Assembly: GCA_037157565.1 (NCBI GenBank)
Contig: JAZHRO010000013.1
Span: 117,690,001 to 117,754,000, forward strand
Direction: 5' to 3'
From: Thalassia testudinum
Taxonomy: Eukaryota; Streptophyta; Magnoliopsida; Alismatales; Hydrocharitaceae
Length of the DNA: 64,000 bases
The notes beneath the pieces were generated by a model, which worked only from the letters and a program-made list of their open reading frames with translations, did no database searches and was not told the DNA's origin. Shown here one piece after another: positions 8,824-20,184 of this stretch. A program made the translations under genes and the position numbers. Positions within the stretch are counted from its first letter, which is position 1. Every line of letters begins with the position of its first letter.

Positions 8824-9984
8824 GGCAACGCTCTTTGATTTCTCTTCGCGTTTTGTAACTTACAAATCATTTACCTCACTTTTCTCCTTTCTTATTGTAA
8901 TTGCAGGTACTCTTTTGAGACAGGCAAAAGCGGTAGATCGGAGTAAAGTGCTGTGGAAGGTTTTGTAAGTTACCCCCCACCTCCCACCCATTAGATTTCA
9001 TTTCATCACATAATAATTCAAACATCAATCAACCTAGGTGTTCTTATAAACTCTAAGGTTAGATTGTTTGTTGTTTGACATCCATACTCACTCCAACTCC
9101 CACATTAAAAAAAGAAAAAAATAAAAAAAATCTCACAGAGGTACACAACCTCATCTGATTTTCTAACTCAACCGGTAAACCAATCTTAGGAGCCGGTACA
9201 CACATCCAAACACATAATCGAGTAGAAATCAGATTGGGTAATCATTTGTGTGCCTAATTAGGTGGTGCATCAGGCCAGTTTTTTGAGTTGTTTGGGCCGC
9301 ACCACTTCAAATAAAATCAACTCATCAAGTAGCTGCCAATTAGGTTCAACTCTTAGGGATCTACCAGGCACTCCACATTCTTTTTAAACTTTAAAGGAAA
9401 ATATCTTCACCTGTGCTTGCAAAACCTGGTGTGCCAATGAAACTTGATTGAAAACACCTAAAGTTGAATCCTAAAAGCTACTAAGCAAGATTTGAACCTT
9501 AAAATTCACCACATCAAAAATAATCTTGCTTGAAAACCACTGGTTGTGCACTCACACACAAAGCAATCAATCATTAAGGGCACAACCCATTTAAAGGGCC
9601 CATCACATTCCAAAGCACATTCAAACCTAGCCCTAAATAAAACAGAGTAGACGTTGGCCTTAAGGATTGGACTCGCTCTTCAGAACTCAGAACGAGATTA
9701 TTTTCGATTAGTCTGTTTCTACTGTTCAATCTGATGTCTAGCTAGGGGAGCAGAGTCAAACGATCGCGGCTGGGGGGTACACTAGGAACCGGAGGCGCAA
9801 GCCGAAGGAAGAACCTTCTCTCCAGTCCCTCCTTCTAACTGGTTGGATTGAACAGACAGAAGTAGATCAAATCGTTCCTTTATCTCAAGACGGGTTTTGA
9901 GAGTCTGTAGGTCTGTAGGCTAACCCATTTAAGGACAGGTTTGATTGTTTGTATTGCAGGGCACCTTTCTTCCTCCCGTATCTC
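8824..9984 (+). other. Leader of element A
   Basis: A non-coding leader between PBS and ORF. It contains pyrimidine-AG sites that resemble splice acceptors (ATTGCAG near 8901-8907 and TTGTATTGCAG ending near 9959), an A-rich run (about 9107-9130) and a structured-looking stretch near 9720-9800. No conserved coding region was recognised. Confidence 0.6.
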
Positions 9985-11778
9985 ATGAATCCTTCCACAT
10001 ATTTCACGCATTCCCGCTCTTTCCCTCCTGTTGTAAATTATCCTCAACATGACGATTATCCCAATTCGTATTGTAATAGACTATCAGTTAGTTGGGATAA
10101 TTCGGATTGGGGATACAATTCCGGACCCCCGTGTTTAGGGTCTAACCCTGAACACTGTGATTCTCAATTCTATCCTTCTCAGAGTTGCATCGATTATAGA
10201 TCGTCCTCCATTCATGAACAACCTAATGCGATCTACAATCAAGAAGGATACACTGATCCTTACCTATCCTCTGATTTCACTGCCTTTAGGTCATCTCCAT
10301 CTTTTGAACAATCTGAAATGACCTATTATCAGGATGGGTATAACGAATCTCAATTCGTTAATTCCTCTACATTGATGTCAAACCCGCCCAACCCTGAACC
10401 AACTCATTTGGTTCAGGTTAATCAGGTTCAAGATAGGGTTCTGGCTAACTTGAGGAATATCATTCAATCTTTAGAAGTTCAGCCAATACCTTGCATTGAG
10501 AGATTGGAGCCCCTGATTGAAATGATTGATGATTTAAACAAGTCTTTGTTGGATTGGCTCCAGGATGTTAAGGATAAGAACCCGGGTGAGTTTCTACTTG
10601 GGAAATTAGCAAAATTGAGGATGAGATTCGTGGTTGCTTTGATTCAATCTTGGAGTAATTCCCAGGATGAACTCTCTTCAGGAAAGCCAATGACAGAACC
10701 CGCTCAGGCACCTGTTGGGGGGGACACGTGTTACGAAGCTGACCAGATTGAATTAAAACAACCAATTAAGGATGATTTGATTTCTTCACCTGAAATCCCT
10801 GAGCCAGGTTACGAGGAAACGTATGTCTCCTTGGAACGCAAAGTGACAAATGATTTTGGGACATACATTGATATGGATCCTGATGGTGAAGATTCAAGTT
10901 GCGAAGTCTCACACGAGTTTTCAGATCACGATTTTTGTGAGACGATTGGGCCTGAGGAATCTGATAGATCATTTGATAGCCCAATAACTGAGGAAACTGA
11001 TCTTATTAGGGCACACGATACGGATCCAGAATCGCATTTTCTGGAGAAATTAATTCAATGCCCTGATTATCAGTTACACCCTGTTGAGCTTATTGATGAT
11101 TCTAATTCTGAGATAATTAGACCCAAGTCAATTTTGATTTTGCCACATCATCTAGACTTGGAGATTTCAGACGGGGTGATGAATATACAAGAGGTCATGG
11201 AATTTGATATGCCGAATGAGGAGGATAGGAGCTGGGAAATTCTGATTTGGGAAGTCAATTTTGGAGGAAATGGAAGATTGAGTCGAAGGGTTCCTTTTAA
11301 ACTGAAACCATCAAATCAGAACCCTTACGACATTTGTTTCGAGGATGTCAAACTCAAGCACACATTTAACGATTATCCTTTTGAGCTTCAATTCTCTGTA
11401 ACCCGACATTTTGGCCTTGGGTTGCATCCTCACAAATCGCAGGCCCGACCCCGCTTGCATTCTGATTTTAGGTTTTGGGTAATTTTTATCCAGAACCTAA
11501 GATATTCTCGATTATGGGGTGTGGGTCTGCACCACAATCTGGTCCACATCTGTGGACCTCTGCTGACAGGTCAGTGGATTCTTCTGTTTATTCTAATTCT
11601 GACCTGCACATGTGAATTCTTCATTTCTTTTCTTTGTATAGTGTGCCTAGCTGAAGGCACTAAACTCAGCACATATACAGTTCTTTTTCATTTTCATCTC
11701 GGAGCGGACCCGATATCCACGCAATTCAGGTGCTTTCTACGCTTTTCCACTCTATTTTATGTCTTTTTAATACAATGA
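9985..11778 (+). CDS. Unknown protein of non-autonomous element A (about 597 aa)
   Basis: The only long ORF of element A. I chose ATG 9985; the open frame reaches back to 9949 without another ATG. I do not recognise a family. Residues 1 to about 145 are rich in Tyr, Ser, Pro and Asn with repeated YxxxGY-like patterns (YNQEGY, YYQDGY). A predicted helical stretch follows (about 155-225, including CIERLEPLIEMIDDLNKSLL), then a long acidic segment (about 245-430). The last 80 residues contain a hydrophobic run (about 530-556, near WILLFILIL). That tail covers DNA (about 11640-11670) corresponding to the non-coding region downstream of pol in relatives, so it may be fortuitous read-through. There is no capsid, zinc knuckle, protease, RT or integrase motif. 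Element B has a broken ORF of the same layout (22883-24373). Function unknown. Confidence 0.65.
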   Translation: MNPSTYFTHSRSFPPVVNYPQHDDYPNSYCNRLSVSWDNSDWGYNSGPPCLGSNPEHCDSQFYPSQSCIDYRSSSIHEQPNAIYNQEGYTDPYLSSDFTAFRSSPSFEQSEMTYYQDGYNESQFVNSSTLMSNPPNPEPTHLVQVNQVQDRVLANLRNIIQSLEVQPIPCIERLEPLIEMIDDLNKSLLDWLQDVKDKNPGEFLLGKLAKLRMRFVVALIQSWSNSQDELSSGKPMTEPAQAPVGGDTCYEADQIELKQPIKDDLISSPEIPEPGYEETYVSLERKVTNDFGTYIDMDPDGEDSSCEVSHEFSDHDFCETIGPEESDRSFDSPITEETDLIRAHDTDPESHFLEKLIQCPDYQLHPVELIDDSNSEIIRPKSILILPHHLDLEISDGVMNIQEVMEFDMPNEEDRSWEILIWEVNFGGNGRLSRRVPFKLKPSNQNPYDICFEDVKLKHTFNDYPFELQFSVTRHFGLGLHPHKSQARPRLHSDFRFWVIFIQNLRYSRLWGVGLHHNLVHICGPLLTGQWILLFILILTCTCEFFISFLCIVCLAEGTKLSTYTVLFHFHLGADPISTQFRCFLRFSTLFYVFLIQ

Positions 11779-13008
11779 GGACATTGCATTAGATAGGCAT
11801 GGGGGGATGGATATTTATCTTTGAATTCATTCGTCAGCTCCGCAGATTTGTTTTATTTAAAAAAAAAATAAAAATAAAAATTAGGAAAGAGAATTTGGGT
11901 TTAAGAAAATTTTCGATCTTAAGAAATACTATATTATGTTCTGAACACAAAGACCCTTCAGGTCTTTGGACTTAATCAGCCCGTATATCCACTAAAATGT
12001 GGATTTGTTTTTCGAGTTCTCGCCAACTTGAATTTTATTTTAATTGGAGTAAATAAGTTTGGGTGATTAGTACACGACTTATCAACCCGCCCTCTGATGT
12101 GAGGGAATTTTGAGTCTTAAGCATCTACACACTTTCTTTGCACAGACTCGTTGTTTGGCGATTTTAACGGAAATTGGGTAGCTAATGAACCTTCTAGGGT
12201 GATATGGCTGGCAAGTTATCGTGGGTAACAGCCCATAGGTAGGTTGTCCAGAGCCCAGTCACTGACCTTTCTCTTTTTGCTGCCTTTAGGTAAATCTTAG
12301 ACCAGGGAAGCCACCTACTTAAAAAAAAAAAAAAATTAATTAAAAAATTAAAAAGGAGAAAAGAACAAAAAGAAATAAGCTACACTTCGCCGCACGAGTA
12401 TGGTTGGCAAGTTGTCGGTGGTAACAGCTCATCGACCGGTTGTCCAGAACCCAGCTCAGAAAATGCACTAAAAATTCCCAAAACACTTAGGAAGAAGCGG
12501 AGAAGTAGAATAAGCCGGGGAGATATACACTGGATTCACCCTTGTGTTGACCCCATTAAAAAATAAAAGTAGGGAGAAAGCTACCGGTTGTAAAGATACA
12601 CCTTTAGGCAGAATTCTTTTTGAGCTCACCTAGAGGCGTAGAAATCCGAAGTCCGTTTTAATTGCCGGTCAACGAGTCTATCACAATTACAATAAGATGC
12701 TTAAAACTTAGGGTTCTCATCAAATCTTGGGTGAGTTGAATGGCCGTAGAAAGCCACTCTCAAACCCTAAAATTTGAAAATCCAAAAAAAAAAAAAAAAA
12801 AAAAAGAGTAAAAACAGAAAAAGAAATTTTTCTTTGAATAAGGCGAGGCTTGAGGCGGTCTGCATTTTGGCTGATACCCGGGCACTGTTGTGTCTTTGAA
12901 AGTTCAGTTCTTAAGTAGACAATTTCTTAATGATTGAAAATAACTCAGGTCCGAATAATCTAACCTAATTCTTTTATAAATAGCATATAGTTTTTGCTAG
13001 GGACTAGC
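11779..13008 (+). other. 3' non-coding region of element A
   Basis: Holds a small hairpin CAATG-AGGA-CATTG (11773-11786) followed by a PPT-like tract AGATAGGCATGGGGGG (11791-11806), poly-A runs (about 12320 and 12783-12804) and two 56-bp direct repeats (12203-12258, 12399-12454). It ends in a perfect hairpin TTTTGCTAG-GGA-CTAGCAAAA (12992-13012) that runs into the true PPT. Confidence 0.75.
12203..12454 (+). repeat. 56-bp direct repeat pair in element A
   Basis: Copies at 12203-12258 and 12399-12454 share about 46 of 56 positions, including GGCAAGTT, GGTAACAGC and GGTTGTCCAGA. They lie 196 bp apart, separated by A-rich sequence. No function is evident. Confidence 0.75.
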
Positions 13009-13028
13009 AAAAGATAGGCATGGGGGTA
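13009..13028 (+). other. Polypurine tract of element A
   Basis: Purine-rich AAAAGATAGGCATGGGGGTA immediately before the 3' LTR, the expected plus-strand primer. It overlaps the 3' arm of the CTAGCAAAA hairpin. A near copy lies internally at 11791-11806. Confidence 0.85.
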
Positions 13029-14792
13029 TGATGTAAACACATTTACACTACTTAAAATGTCTATTTATGCATGTTCTTAAGCATAGGATTGCATTTCATG
13101 ATATAAATATTGCATTACATGCATTATCTTGCATTTAGAGTAGTTTGAATAAAATGGAGGTTAATTGTCTCCTTTTATGTGCTTGGACAGGGCAAATATT
13201 TTATCGGGGCCTCGGATCAAAGATCCAACCGTATGGATATGATCAGGGCGACGATTGGAGTTCAACGACTCCAAGATCGCCCTAATCAGGCATCCGTAGC
13301 ATCAGATAGAGACCGGGGAACCCTAGAAGATCAAGGGCCAGGATGGTGTAAATCCGCACTTCAGATGGAAAATCCAACCACACGGATGAATTCTGATCGA
13401 CGATCGCAGCCGAACGACACAAAAATCGAGTCAATCCGACATCCGTGGCACCATATACAACTTCCAGAAGATGGACGGCCAAGATAGCGCCACGTGGCGC
13501 CATCCCAGCCGCCCAATCGGCCGCAGGGGTCCTGTGAAGACCGCGCACCATCTCCTCTCCGCCGTTGGATCTCGATCCAACGGCTGCGGTCGCGCGCGTT
13601 TAAAAACGTCCACGCGACCATTTCGCCCGCGTAGCGCAGCGGCGACGCAGCTGCGGGCGAAGCGGAGGTCGCGGGTTCGAGCCGCGGAGAGGGGGTCGAA
13701 GGCGCGGGTGAGCGGGCGCGCACGAGCGTCGGATGAAGATCCAACGGCCGTGCGCGCCCGATAGCGCCAACGCGCGATTGGACGCTCTGGTGGACGCTCG
13801 ATCGCACGCGGGCGGGCGCGCTACGCAGCGGGCGCGGACGCGATCTAAGCCGTCCGATCTCGCGATCGGACGGATGAGACGACGCGGACGTGCGTCTGCG
13901 TTACGCGCGCAGGCCAGCCGAGCGGGCGCGCGTGGGCGCGGCGGCGACGGCGACGGCGGGGCTTTAGCGACGTTTTTATCCGTCACTAAAGACCCCTTAT
14001 TTATTATTTTGAAGATGTAATGTCCATTTTGCCCCCACTCCTTGCAACTATAAAAGGAGACCCCCTCCATACGAAATTTTCATCCCTTCCTTCTCCTCTC
14101 TACCTCTCCAAAGCTCAAGAGAAGCTTGTCCCACACCCGGGATGCTTCTCGCGAGATAAAGTCCAAATTTTCGTCCTCCTTCGGAAGTGGATCCCGCGAC
14201 GACGACGGCGTGCTGCTTCATTCCCGTTCTTCTGCTTCGTCCTCCTTCGTCCCGCTTCGTTCTCCTTCGTCCAGGCGTCGTCCCGTCCGGCTCATCCTCC
14301 AAGCGACCGTCGAGGAGGATTTCTCTCTCCCTATTCCTTTTACTGCTTTCTAGTATAGATTTACTACTTTCTAGAGTAGTCTATTCGTCCTCCGAGCGAT
14401 CGTCGAGGAGGACATTTCTCCCTCCATTCTTTTAATGCTTTCTAGAGTAATTGTTTTATGTTTTCTAGTTGTAATGAAAGAACTCTTTTATGATAAATTC
14501 CTTGTCTATTCTACATCTCATTTTGATTTCCATGTATAGTATTCCTTCGCTCTCTCTTACTCCCTCTCTCTCTTTTATTTGTTGTAGATACTTAGATAGT
14601 TTAAATTGAATTTCTTTGTGACAAAATAAAAAGAAACGCGGAGTTTTTAAATCAAACGTTCGCCTCCCTATGTTCGACCCGGAATTCTTATTTCGGTATA
14701 AATTTTATTTGTTGAACACGAATCCTTCGCTTTCGAACTACAACGACGGGTTTTCCAAAACCAAACACGTTAGCGTAGATTCTCGCTCAACA
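13029..14792 (+). repeat. 3' LTR of element A
   Basis: Same length as the 5' LTR (1764 bp), with about 15 substitutions and no indels seen. Thirteen of these lie in the part equivalent to 7289-7983, the GC-rich block. The hairpin at 13962-13991 has lost one stem pair (GACGT instead of GACGG). Confidence 0.95.
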
Positions 14793-14797
14793 GTGGC

Positions 14798-15091
14798 ACA
14801 AGGGAGAAGAAGAATGAGGAAGAAGGCACCAAGGGGGCGAGTAGGTTGCCCCCTTGATCTTCTTATCTTATTATTCCTTGGCCTTAGGTGTAGGTGTAGG
14901 TGGTGTAGGTGGTGTAATGGTGTAGGGAGAAGATGATCTTTTTGGTGGCGGTTAGGAGGGTATTTATAGAAGTGGAGAGGGTGATGGTTGGCTCCAACCA
15001 TGGTAGGCTTAGGGTCAAATGGAATGTGGTGTAGGTATAAGGTTAGGATGAAGGCTTAGGATGGTGGTTAATGGATGGAAGGTTAGATTAG
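14798..15091 (-). repeat. F1 segment 2
   Basis: Continuation of solo LTR F1 right of element A, homologous to 42424-42700 of F3. It contains the complement of a TATA-like box (about 14947-14960). It ends with ATTAG (15087-15091), the left TSD of A2. Confidence 0.8.
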
Positions 15092-16576
15092 TGGTCGGGC
15101 GTGTTTTGCATGTTAGAAATCAGGGTTACAAGTAACCCATCGTCGTAGTTGCAAAACACATCGATCAAATAAAATTTATACCGAAACTCCAAGGGAGTCC
15201 CGGGTCGAACACAGGGAGGTGACGTTTACTTTAAGTGAAAACAGCGCTTCGATTTGTTTCTTTTTGGTATTTTATGGTTTTGTTATTTTTTTCTATTTTT
15301 GTAAGAAGAAAACAAGCAAACAAATCACAAGATAGAGATGGAATGAAAATGGTATAGATATCACTTCAATGTCTATTACAATCTACTATGAAAGCATAAA
15401 AAGAGAGGGGGGTGAGAGGAAATCTCTCGAATCGACTGTTCGGCGAGACGACGGTGCCTAGCGGAAGCTCGGACGAAGGAGGTGAGGAGCGGGACGACAG
15501 AGGTGAGATGCAGAAGGATGTTGGGTTGAGAAAAGCTTCGGCATGGCTTCGGAATGGAGGTGAGAAGACAAAGATGATCTGCTACCGAAATGGAGGTGGG
15601 AGGACGGTTCCAAGGCGACCTATGAAGGGGGATGGGAAGTTGGAGGAGTATTTGGTGGGGTAGAGTTTCGCTAGACTAATAGGCACCTTGGGAGCTTGAG
15701 AGCAAGCTCTAATGGAGCGTTGGTAGGCTTGCTAGAGCTTAGGAGTAGGAGGGAGTAGAGTAGGTAGAGATGGCTTGAAAGGGAGGGGGTGTAGGTCCTT
15801 TTATAGTGGAGAAAAGGCAAAAAATAGGTATGAGACCATTAGTGACATCCAAGCCGTCACTGGAAATGTTGCTGTAGGTAGCTCATGCCCGCTGGCACCC
15901 ACAGCTGGCTTTGCTGGCATGCGATGAATTGGCGACGGCTGTAAGCATCACTATAAGTCCATCTCATGCGTCGTTATAGGTCCAGCTCATGCATAGCTGG
16001 CACTGCGGTCCCTCACCTTTGCCACGCACGCATGCACCCATGCGCTGGTGCTAGGCTGTACTATGTTGTGTGCATGCACGCGTGCGTGCACTAGGTAGCC
16101 TGGGCTGCACCACGTGGCACAATCTGGGTTGTCCATCTTCTTCTTGTTGTAGGGACTGCTACAGAGGTCGGATTGAGTCTATTTTTGTGCTGTTAGGCTA
16201 CGATCATTGACCCGAATCCATCCACGTGGTCAGATTTGTCATTTGAAGCTCCAAATTATGTCTCCTAGTCCCTTGGCCGTTGATCTTCCTCGGATTGCAT
16301 ATGGTGCTACAGGACTCCGATCGAGGTGATTTCAGAGGCGTTGGATTCCCATCGTCATCTTAATCAGTTCTATATGGTCAAATCATCAATTCGAGACTCC
16401 AAAATAAATATTCTTCTCTCATAACCACAAAAAGGAAGCAATTAACCTAAATTTTATACAACTACAATAAATGTAGAATGATGCATGCTATGCAATATTT
16501 ATAACATGAAATGCAAATCTAAGCCTAGGAACATGCATGAATAGGCATTTTACCCTCAATAAATGTGTTTACATCA
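15092..16576 (-). mobile_element. Solo LTR, family A (A2)
   Basis: Minus-strand family A LTR starting (minus) TGATGTAAACACATTTA at 16576 and ending at 15092, with an exact TSD ATTAG (15087-15091, 16577-16581). The TATA box is the complement of CCTTTTATAG (about 15799-15808), and the complement of the CTCCCTGTGTTCGACCC box is at about 15200-15218. It lacks the tRNA-like box pair of other family A LTRs. Length 1485 bp. Confidence 0.88.
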
Positions 16577-16581
16577 ATTAG

Positions 16582-17220
16582 GATGGCTCCATATGTAGGG
16601 TTGTGTTGAGTGGTGGTTATGGTTGGGTTAGATGGGGTTGGCACCACTTTTTGTTGGGGTTATTGGTTAAGGGTTGGTGCCAACAATTGGAGGGCTAGGA
16701 TTAGGTTTGGTGGGTAGTTAAGGGTGGTTATGGGAACCCTAGGGTGTAGGATAGTTGGCATCATTCATATGGATGCAAAGGGGGGTAGTTATGGGTGGTT
16801 GAGGGTTGGAGAGGCACATCAAATTGGCACCAAAGGTGAAGCTTCTAGAAGGGTCTTAGATGGCGCCAAAAAAGGAGGGTTGGGATGTGTTTGGTGGTGG
16901 ATGGATGGCTAAGATGGAGTGAGAGGTTAGTGCCAAAAATCAAGGTGGTTGAGGGGTGGTTTTTAGCGCCAACTTTGGTGTCTCTTGGTGGAAGTTATGG
17001 GGTGAAGGGGTGTATAGGAGTTGGCTCCAAAATTGGTTTAGGGCTAGGAGCTTAGGTGGACTACGTTTAAGGCTATTTGGTGGAGCTTGGCTAGGTAGGT
17101 TCTAGGGTTAGGTAGGGATGCCAAAGAGGTGACTACCTAAGCTAAATTAGCTTAGCTAGTAGGGAGTTGGGTAGGAGGCAGAAGGAGCTAGGGTTTTAAG
17201 GAAGAACAGTTGGGGGAGGC
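16582..17220 (-). repeat. F1 segment 3
   Basis: Continuation of solo LTR F1, G/T-rich on the plus strand, homologous to about 42700-43160 and 45364-45450 of F3. It ends in GAGGC (17216-17220), the left TSD of element B. Confidence 0.75.
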
Positions 17221-18982
17221 TGAAAGAGCGATCTTCATTTTCGTTGAAAACTTTAGCATTAAATGTCGCGTCATTGTATTTAGTTGTGCGGTAGAAAATT
17301 GCCTTTCAAAACATTTAATTCTCAAAATCTTACCACGAAAATAGTTAGGTCGTCTTCACAAGGAGGAATTAGCCTATTAAACTCGTGAGTGATGTCTCGT
17401 TTATTCGAGAATATCAACAGGTGCACATACTGACTAGTACAACTCATTTCCAATATAATTTCTCAATTTAAATAATTAATCAATAATGTAAGGGTGCACA
17501 TGCAAAATCACCATAATATAATACCAGGTAAAATAGTGATTTTGATACAGGTATCCCGTAAATATTAATTTCCTACAAGACATAGCCTGTTCACTATATC
17601 TAATAACCCTTATTTAATATCATTCATGAGGAGAATTCAGCCATAAGTAATTAATCAAAAATTAGAGGGATATTCATGCAGTTTTCTTTCAATATATTAA
17701 TTCATTAAATAAAGCAATAGTGAAAGTGGCAATGGCAATATGTGTAATTATTAATTGGAGGAGAAACTGTGCTTTTTTTCTCTTTCTTCTTTGCGCACGG
17801 AGAGGGGCCCGACAACGGGAGGGTCGGCCGGGAGGAGGGCTTCAAGATGATGGTGACAGGGTGACGAGAGGTGGCCAGCGGCGGTCGGATGAAGGCGGAG
17901 TCGCCGGATAGCGTGGACATGGTGGCTTGCTATGGAGGCCGCTTACGTGGCCCACGCATGGTCGTGCAAGGCCCTGGTGGTCGACGAGAATTCTCGGCAG
18001 TGTTTAAGATCGTCAGACTGAGCTTGGGGCCGAGTTTGGCAGTTGGAGGAGGCTCGGAGAAGGTGCTGTAGGTTTGGGTTCTTTGGGTTCTTTGTGGAGT
18101 AGTAGGGAATGGTTGGTTGGAACGAAGAAGAAGAAAAGGAAGAAGATGGAGGCAAGGGATTGCATGGCGGTGAGTGGTGTGGCTGCATGTGGTGAGAGGG
18201 TAGCATGCGGCTGGCTGCGGTTGGTGAGGTTCCTCGACTGAAGGGGGTTTTGGCGGTGATGTCCGTGTCTGTGGTGAGGAGATGTTGGGTTCTTCTAAGG
18301 AAGAAGAAGGAGAATAGGAGAGGAAGGTGTTAGGGGAACGACATCAAGACTGGTGATGGTGGTGTTGTTTAAAGGTGGAGAAGTGGTGCGCACGCATTGT
18401 CATTACGTGCATAGGCTGAGGGGCAATGTTGAAGCTCTCTTTTGATGGCCACAATGCGTGCATGTTGCACGGTGTAAGCTCTTTTCCACGGTGGTGGTGA
18501 TGGAGGAGATCCCCGCCTAGGGGAGAAGATTTTCTTTTTTCTCCATTGCGCGAGCTTTCTCTCTTTATAAAAATCCCCCCATCTATTCCGCCTGCCGCCG
18601 GCTTCGCCAACCACTTGCGAACATCGCGAGAGGTTGAAATTGATGGATAAGCATTGGCCGTTCTATATCAGACATCTGACTTCATCATCAAACGTCTTAA
18701 AATATGTAGAAATAGGAACTTGTGATGATAATTTCCTAGACGTCCATACTGATCTCTAGACGTCTTATAGATGCAGAATTGCACGACTGGACTCTTCACC
18801 TAGCCTGCATTAATCAGATAAATTATATTATCATATCATATGTTATTAAATGTAAAATTGATGCATAAAATTATATGTAGACTAAGATTAATTGCCATAT
18901 AATTCCTAATTAATTAACAAATAAAAATAACTAATTAGAAAGTACTTAGGCCAAATAATGGTCCACGAAAGTGGACTTATCA
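17221..18982 (-). repeat. 3' LTR of element B
   Basis: Minus-strand start is TGATAAGTCC at 18982, with terminal hairpin GTCCAC-GAAA-GTGGAC (18961-18976); the end is at 17221 (plus TGAAAGAGCG). It contains AGACGTC-type motifs near 18738-18768 and a TTTATAAA promoter-like box near 18565. Confidence 0.9.
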
Positions 18983-20179
18983 AATGCCCTCATGCCTAAG
19001 TTTTGCTAGTCCCTAGCAAAAAGTGAAAAACAATGGAAGTAACAAAGAGATTTCTCCTTTCCTTATTCAAAAAATTTAGAGATCCATACTATTGTGAAGT
19101 GATAGTAGCCTAAGTAACAGATTCAAGTGAAAAGCCAACCTACATTTGAAGTTCGTACTTAACTCTTGATAAAATTCTATCAGGATAGGCAACTACTTCC
19201 CTCGGGGATAAAGAAGAAAATAATCAGTAATTTGACCCCTGCTTTTTGGCTTAGGTAGGAGATATCGAGTTGAATGGATTTGTATTTGGTAGCACACACT
19301 CATCTGGTGCTACACATAATCTAGTACTGTAGACTCTAGATATCTAGACTATCAAACAAGTCAACTTAGAGAGAGGCTAAACAACTGTGCTCTCTTAATG
19401 TTCTTTTGTGCTTCCTCTTTTCCTTCTTTTCATTCTGAGATCACAAATCTCACCAGATTTTGTAAATGTACTCACTATTTGGTGGCCTTACATGGCATTC
19501 ACACTTCAATTAAAATCCTAATAACCCTACAACTAAGTTAGAGGAGCTCAGCCAATATTCGATTGATCAGAAATACTTAAAGGTAGGTATGGGTCATATT
19601 TGGTGGATCGCGATGGGTGTTTATGTTGCCTCAAAAACATCATCACGAAGATAAAACTATAAACTAGAACTTTTTTTTTCCTTTTTTCTCTCTTTTTTTT
19701 AAAAAAAATAAAATGTTTCTCTTCTTTTTTTTTCTTTTCTTTCTTTTTTTTCTTTTTCCCTTTTTATAAATCAACATAACACGACATAGACTTTTATTTA
19801 TGAGGCATTATTAGGGATGATGATGGTCAAGAGGATATTGTGTGGCTTATTTGGTGGAAGTGCCTATTCTCGGCACCGGGAAGGAATGGATAGGACAAGC
19901 ATATTTCTGACCTTTGACATTACTACCCTCCTTCAGCAGTGAACTCTATGAAGGACAGTCGTAACCATCCACCATAGTCATAGTTTTATTAAGACTCAAT
20001 CTCTATGCATCTACCTTATTTGGTGACCCTCAAGAATTAACACAATGTACTCACACAAGAACAAAGAGTGAAAACTATGCCTAACTCTGAGGTATCATCA
20101 TCGAATTGTCTAGAACTTAAGAATCCTTGCACTAGACTTAGCACACCATTAATCTCTCTACTTCTCACAAATATGAGGT
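18983..20179 (-). other. PPT and 3' non-coding region of element B
   Basis: The PPT is the complement of AAATGCCCTCATGCC (18983-18997). The perfect hairpin TTTTGCTAG-TCC-CTAGCAAAA follows at 19001-19021, as in element A. The rest is non-coding with long T-rich runs on the plus strand (about 19670-19770), and ends at the TSD of A4 (20180-20184). Confidence 0.75.
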
Positions 20180-20184
20180 GGATC

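Larger units (their letters stand above)
7039..14792 (+). mobile_element. Complete non-autonomous LTR retrotransposon A
   Basis: Two 1764-bp LTRs (7039-8802 and 13029-14792) flank a 4226-bp internal region, and the whole is bordered by an exact TSD GTGGC (7034-7038, 14793-14797). It has a PBS, a leader, one long ORF of unknown function and a PPT, but no gag, protease, reverse transcriptase or integrase. I count about 15 base differences between the LTRs (about 0.85%), so this is the youngest complete insertion here. Mobility would need proteins from another element, plausibly Athila-like since the PBS is of the same type as in D1 and D2. Confidence 0.95.
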
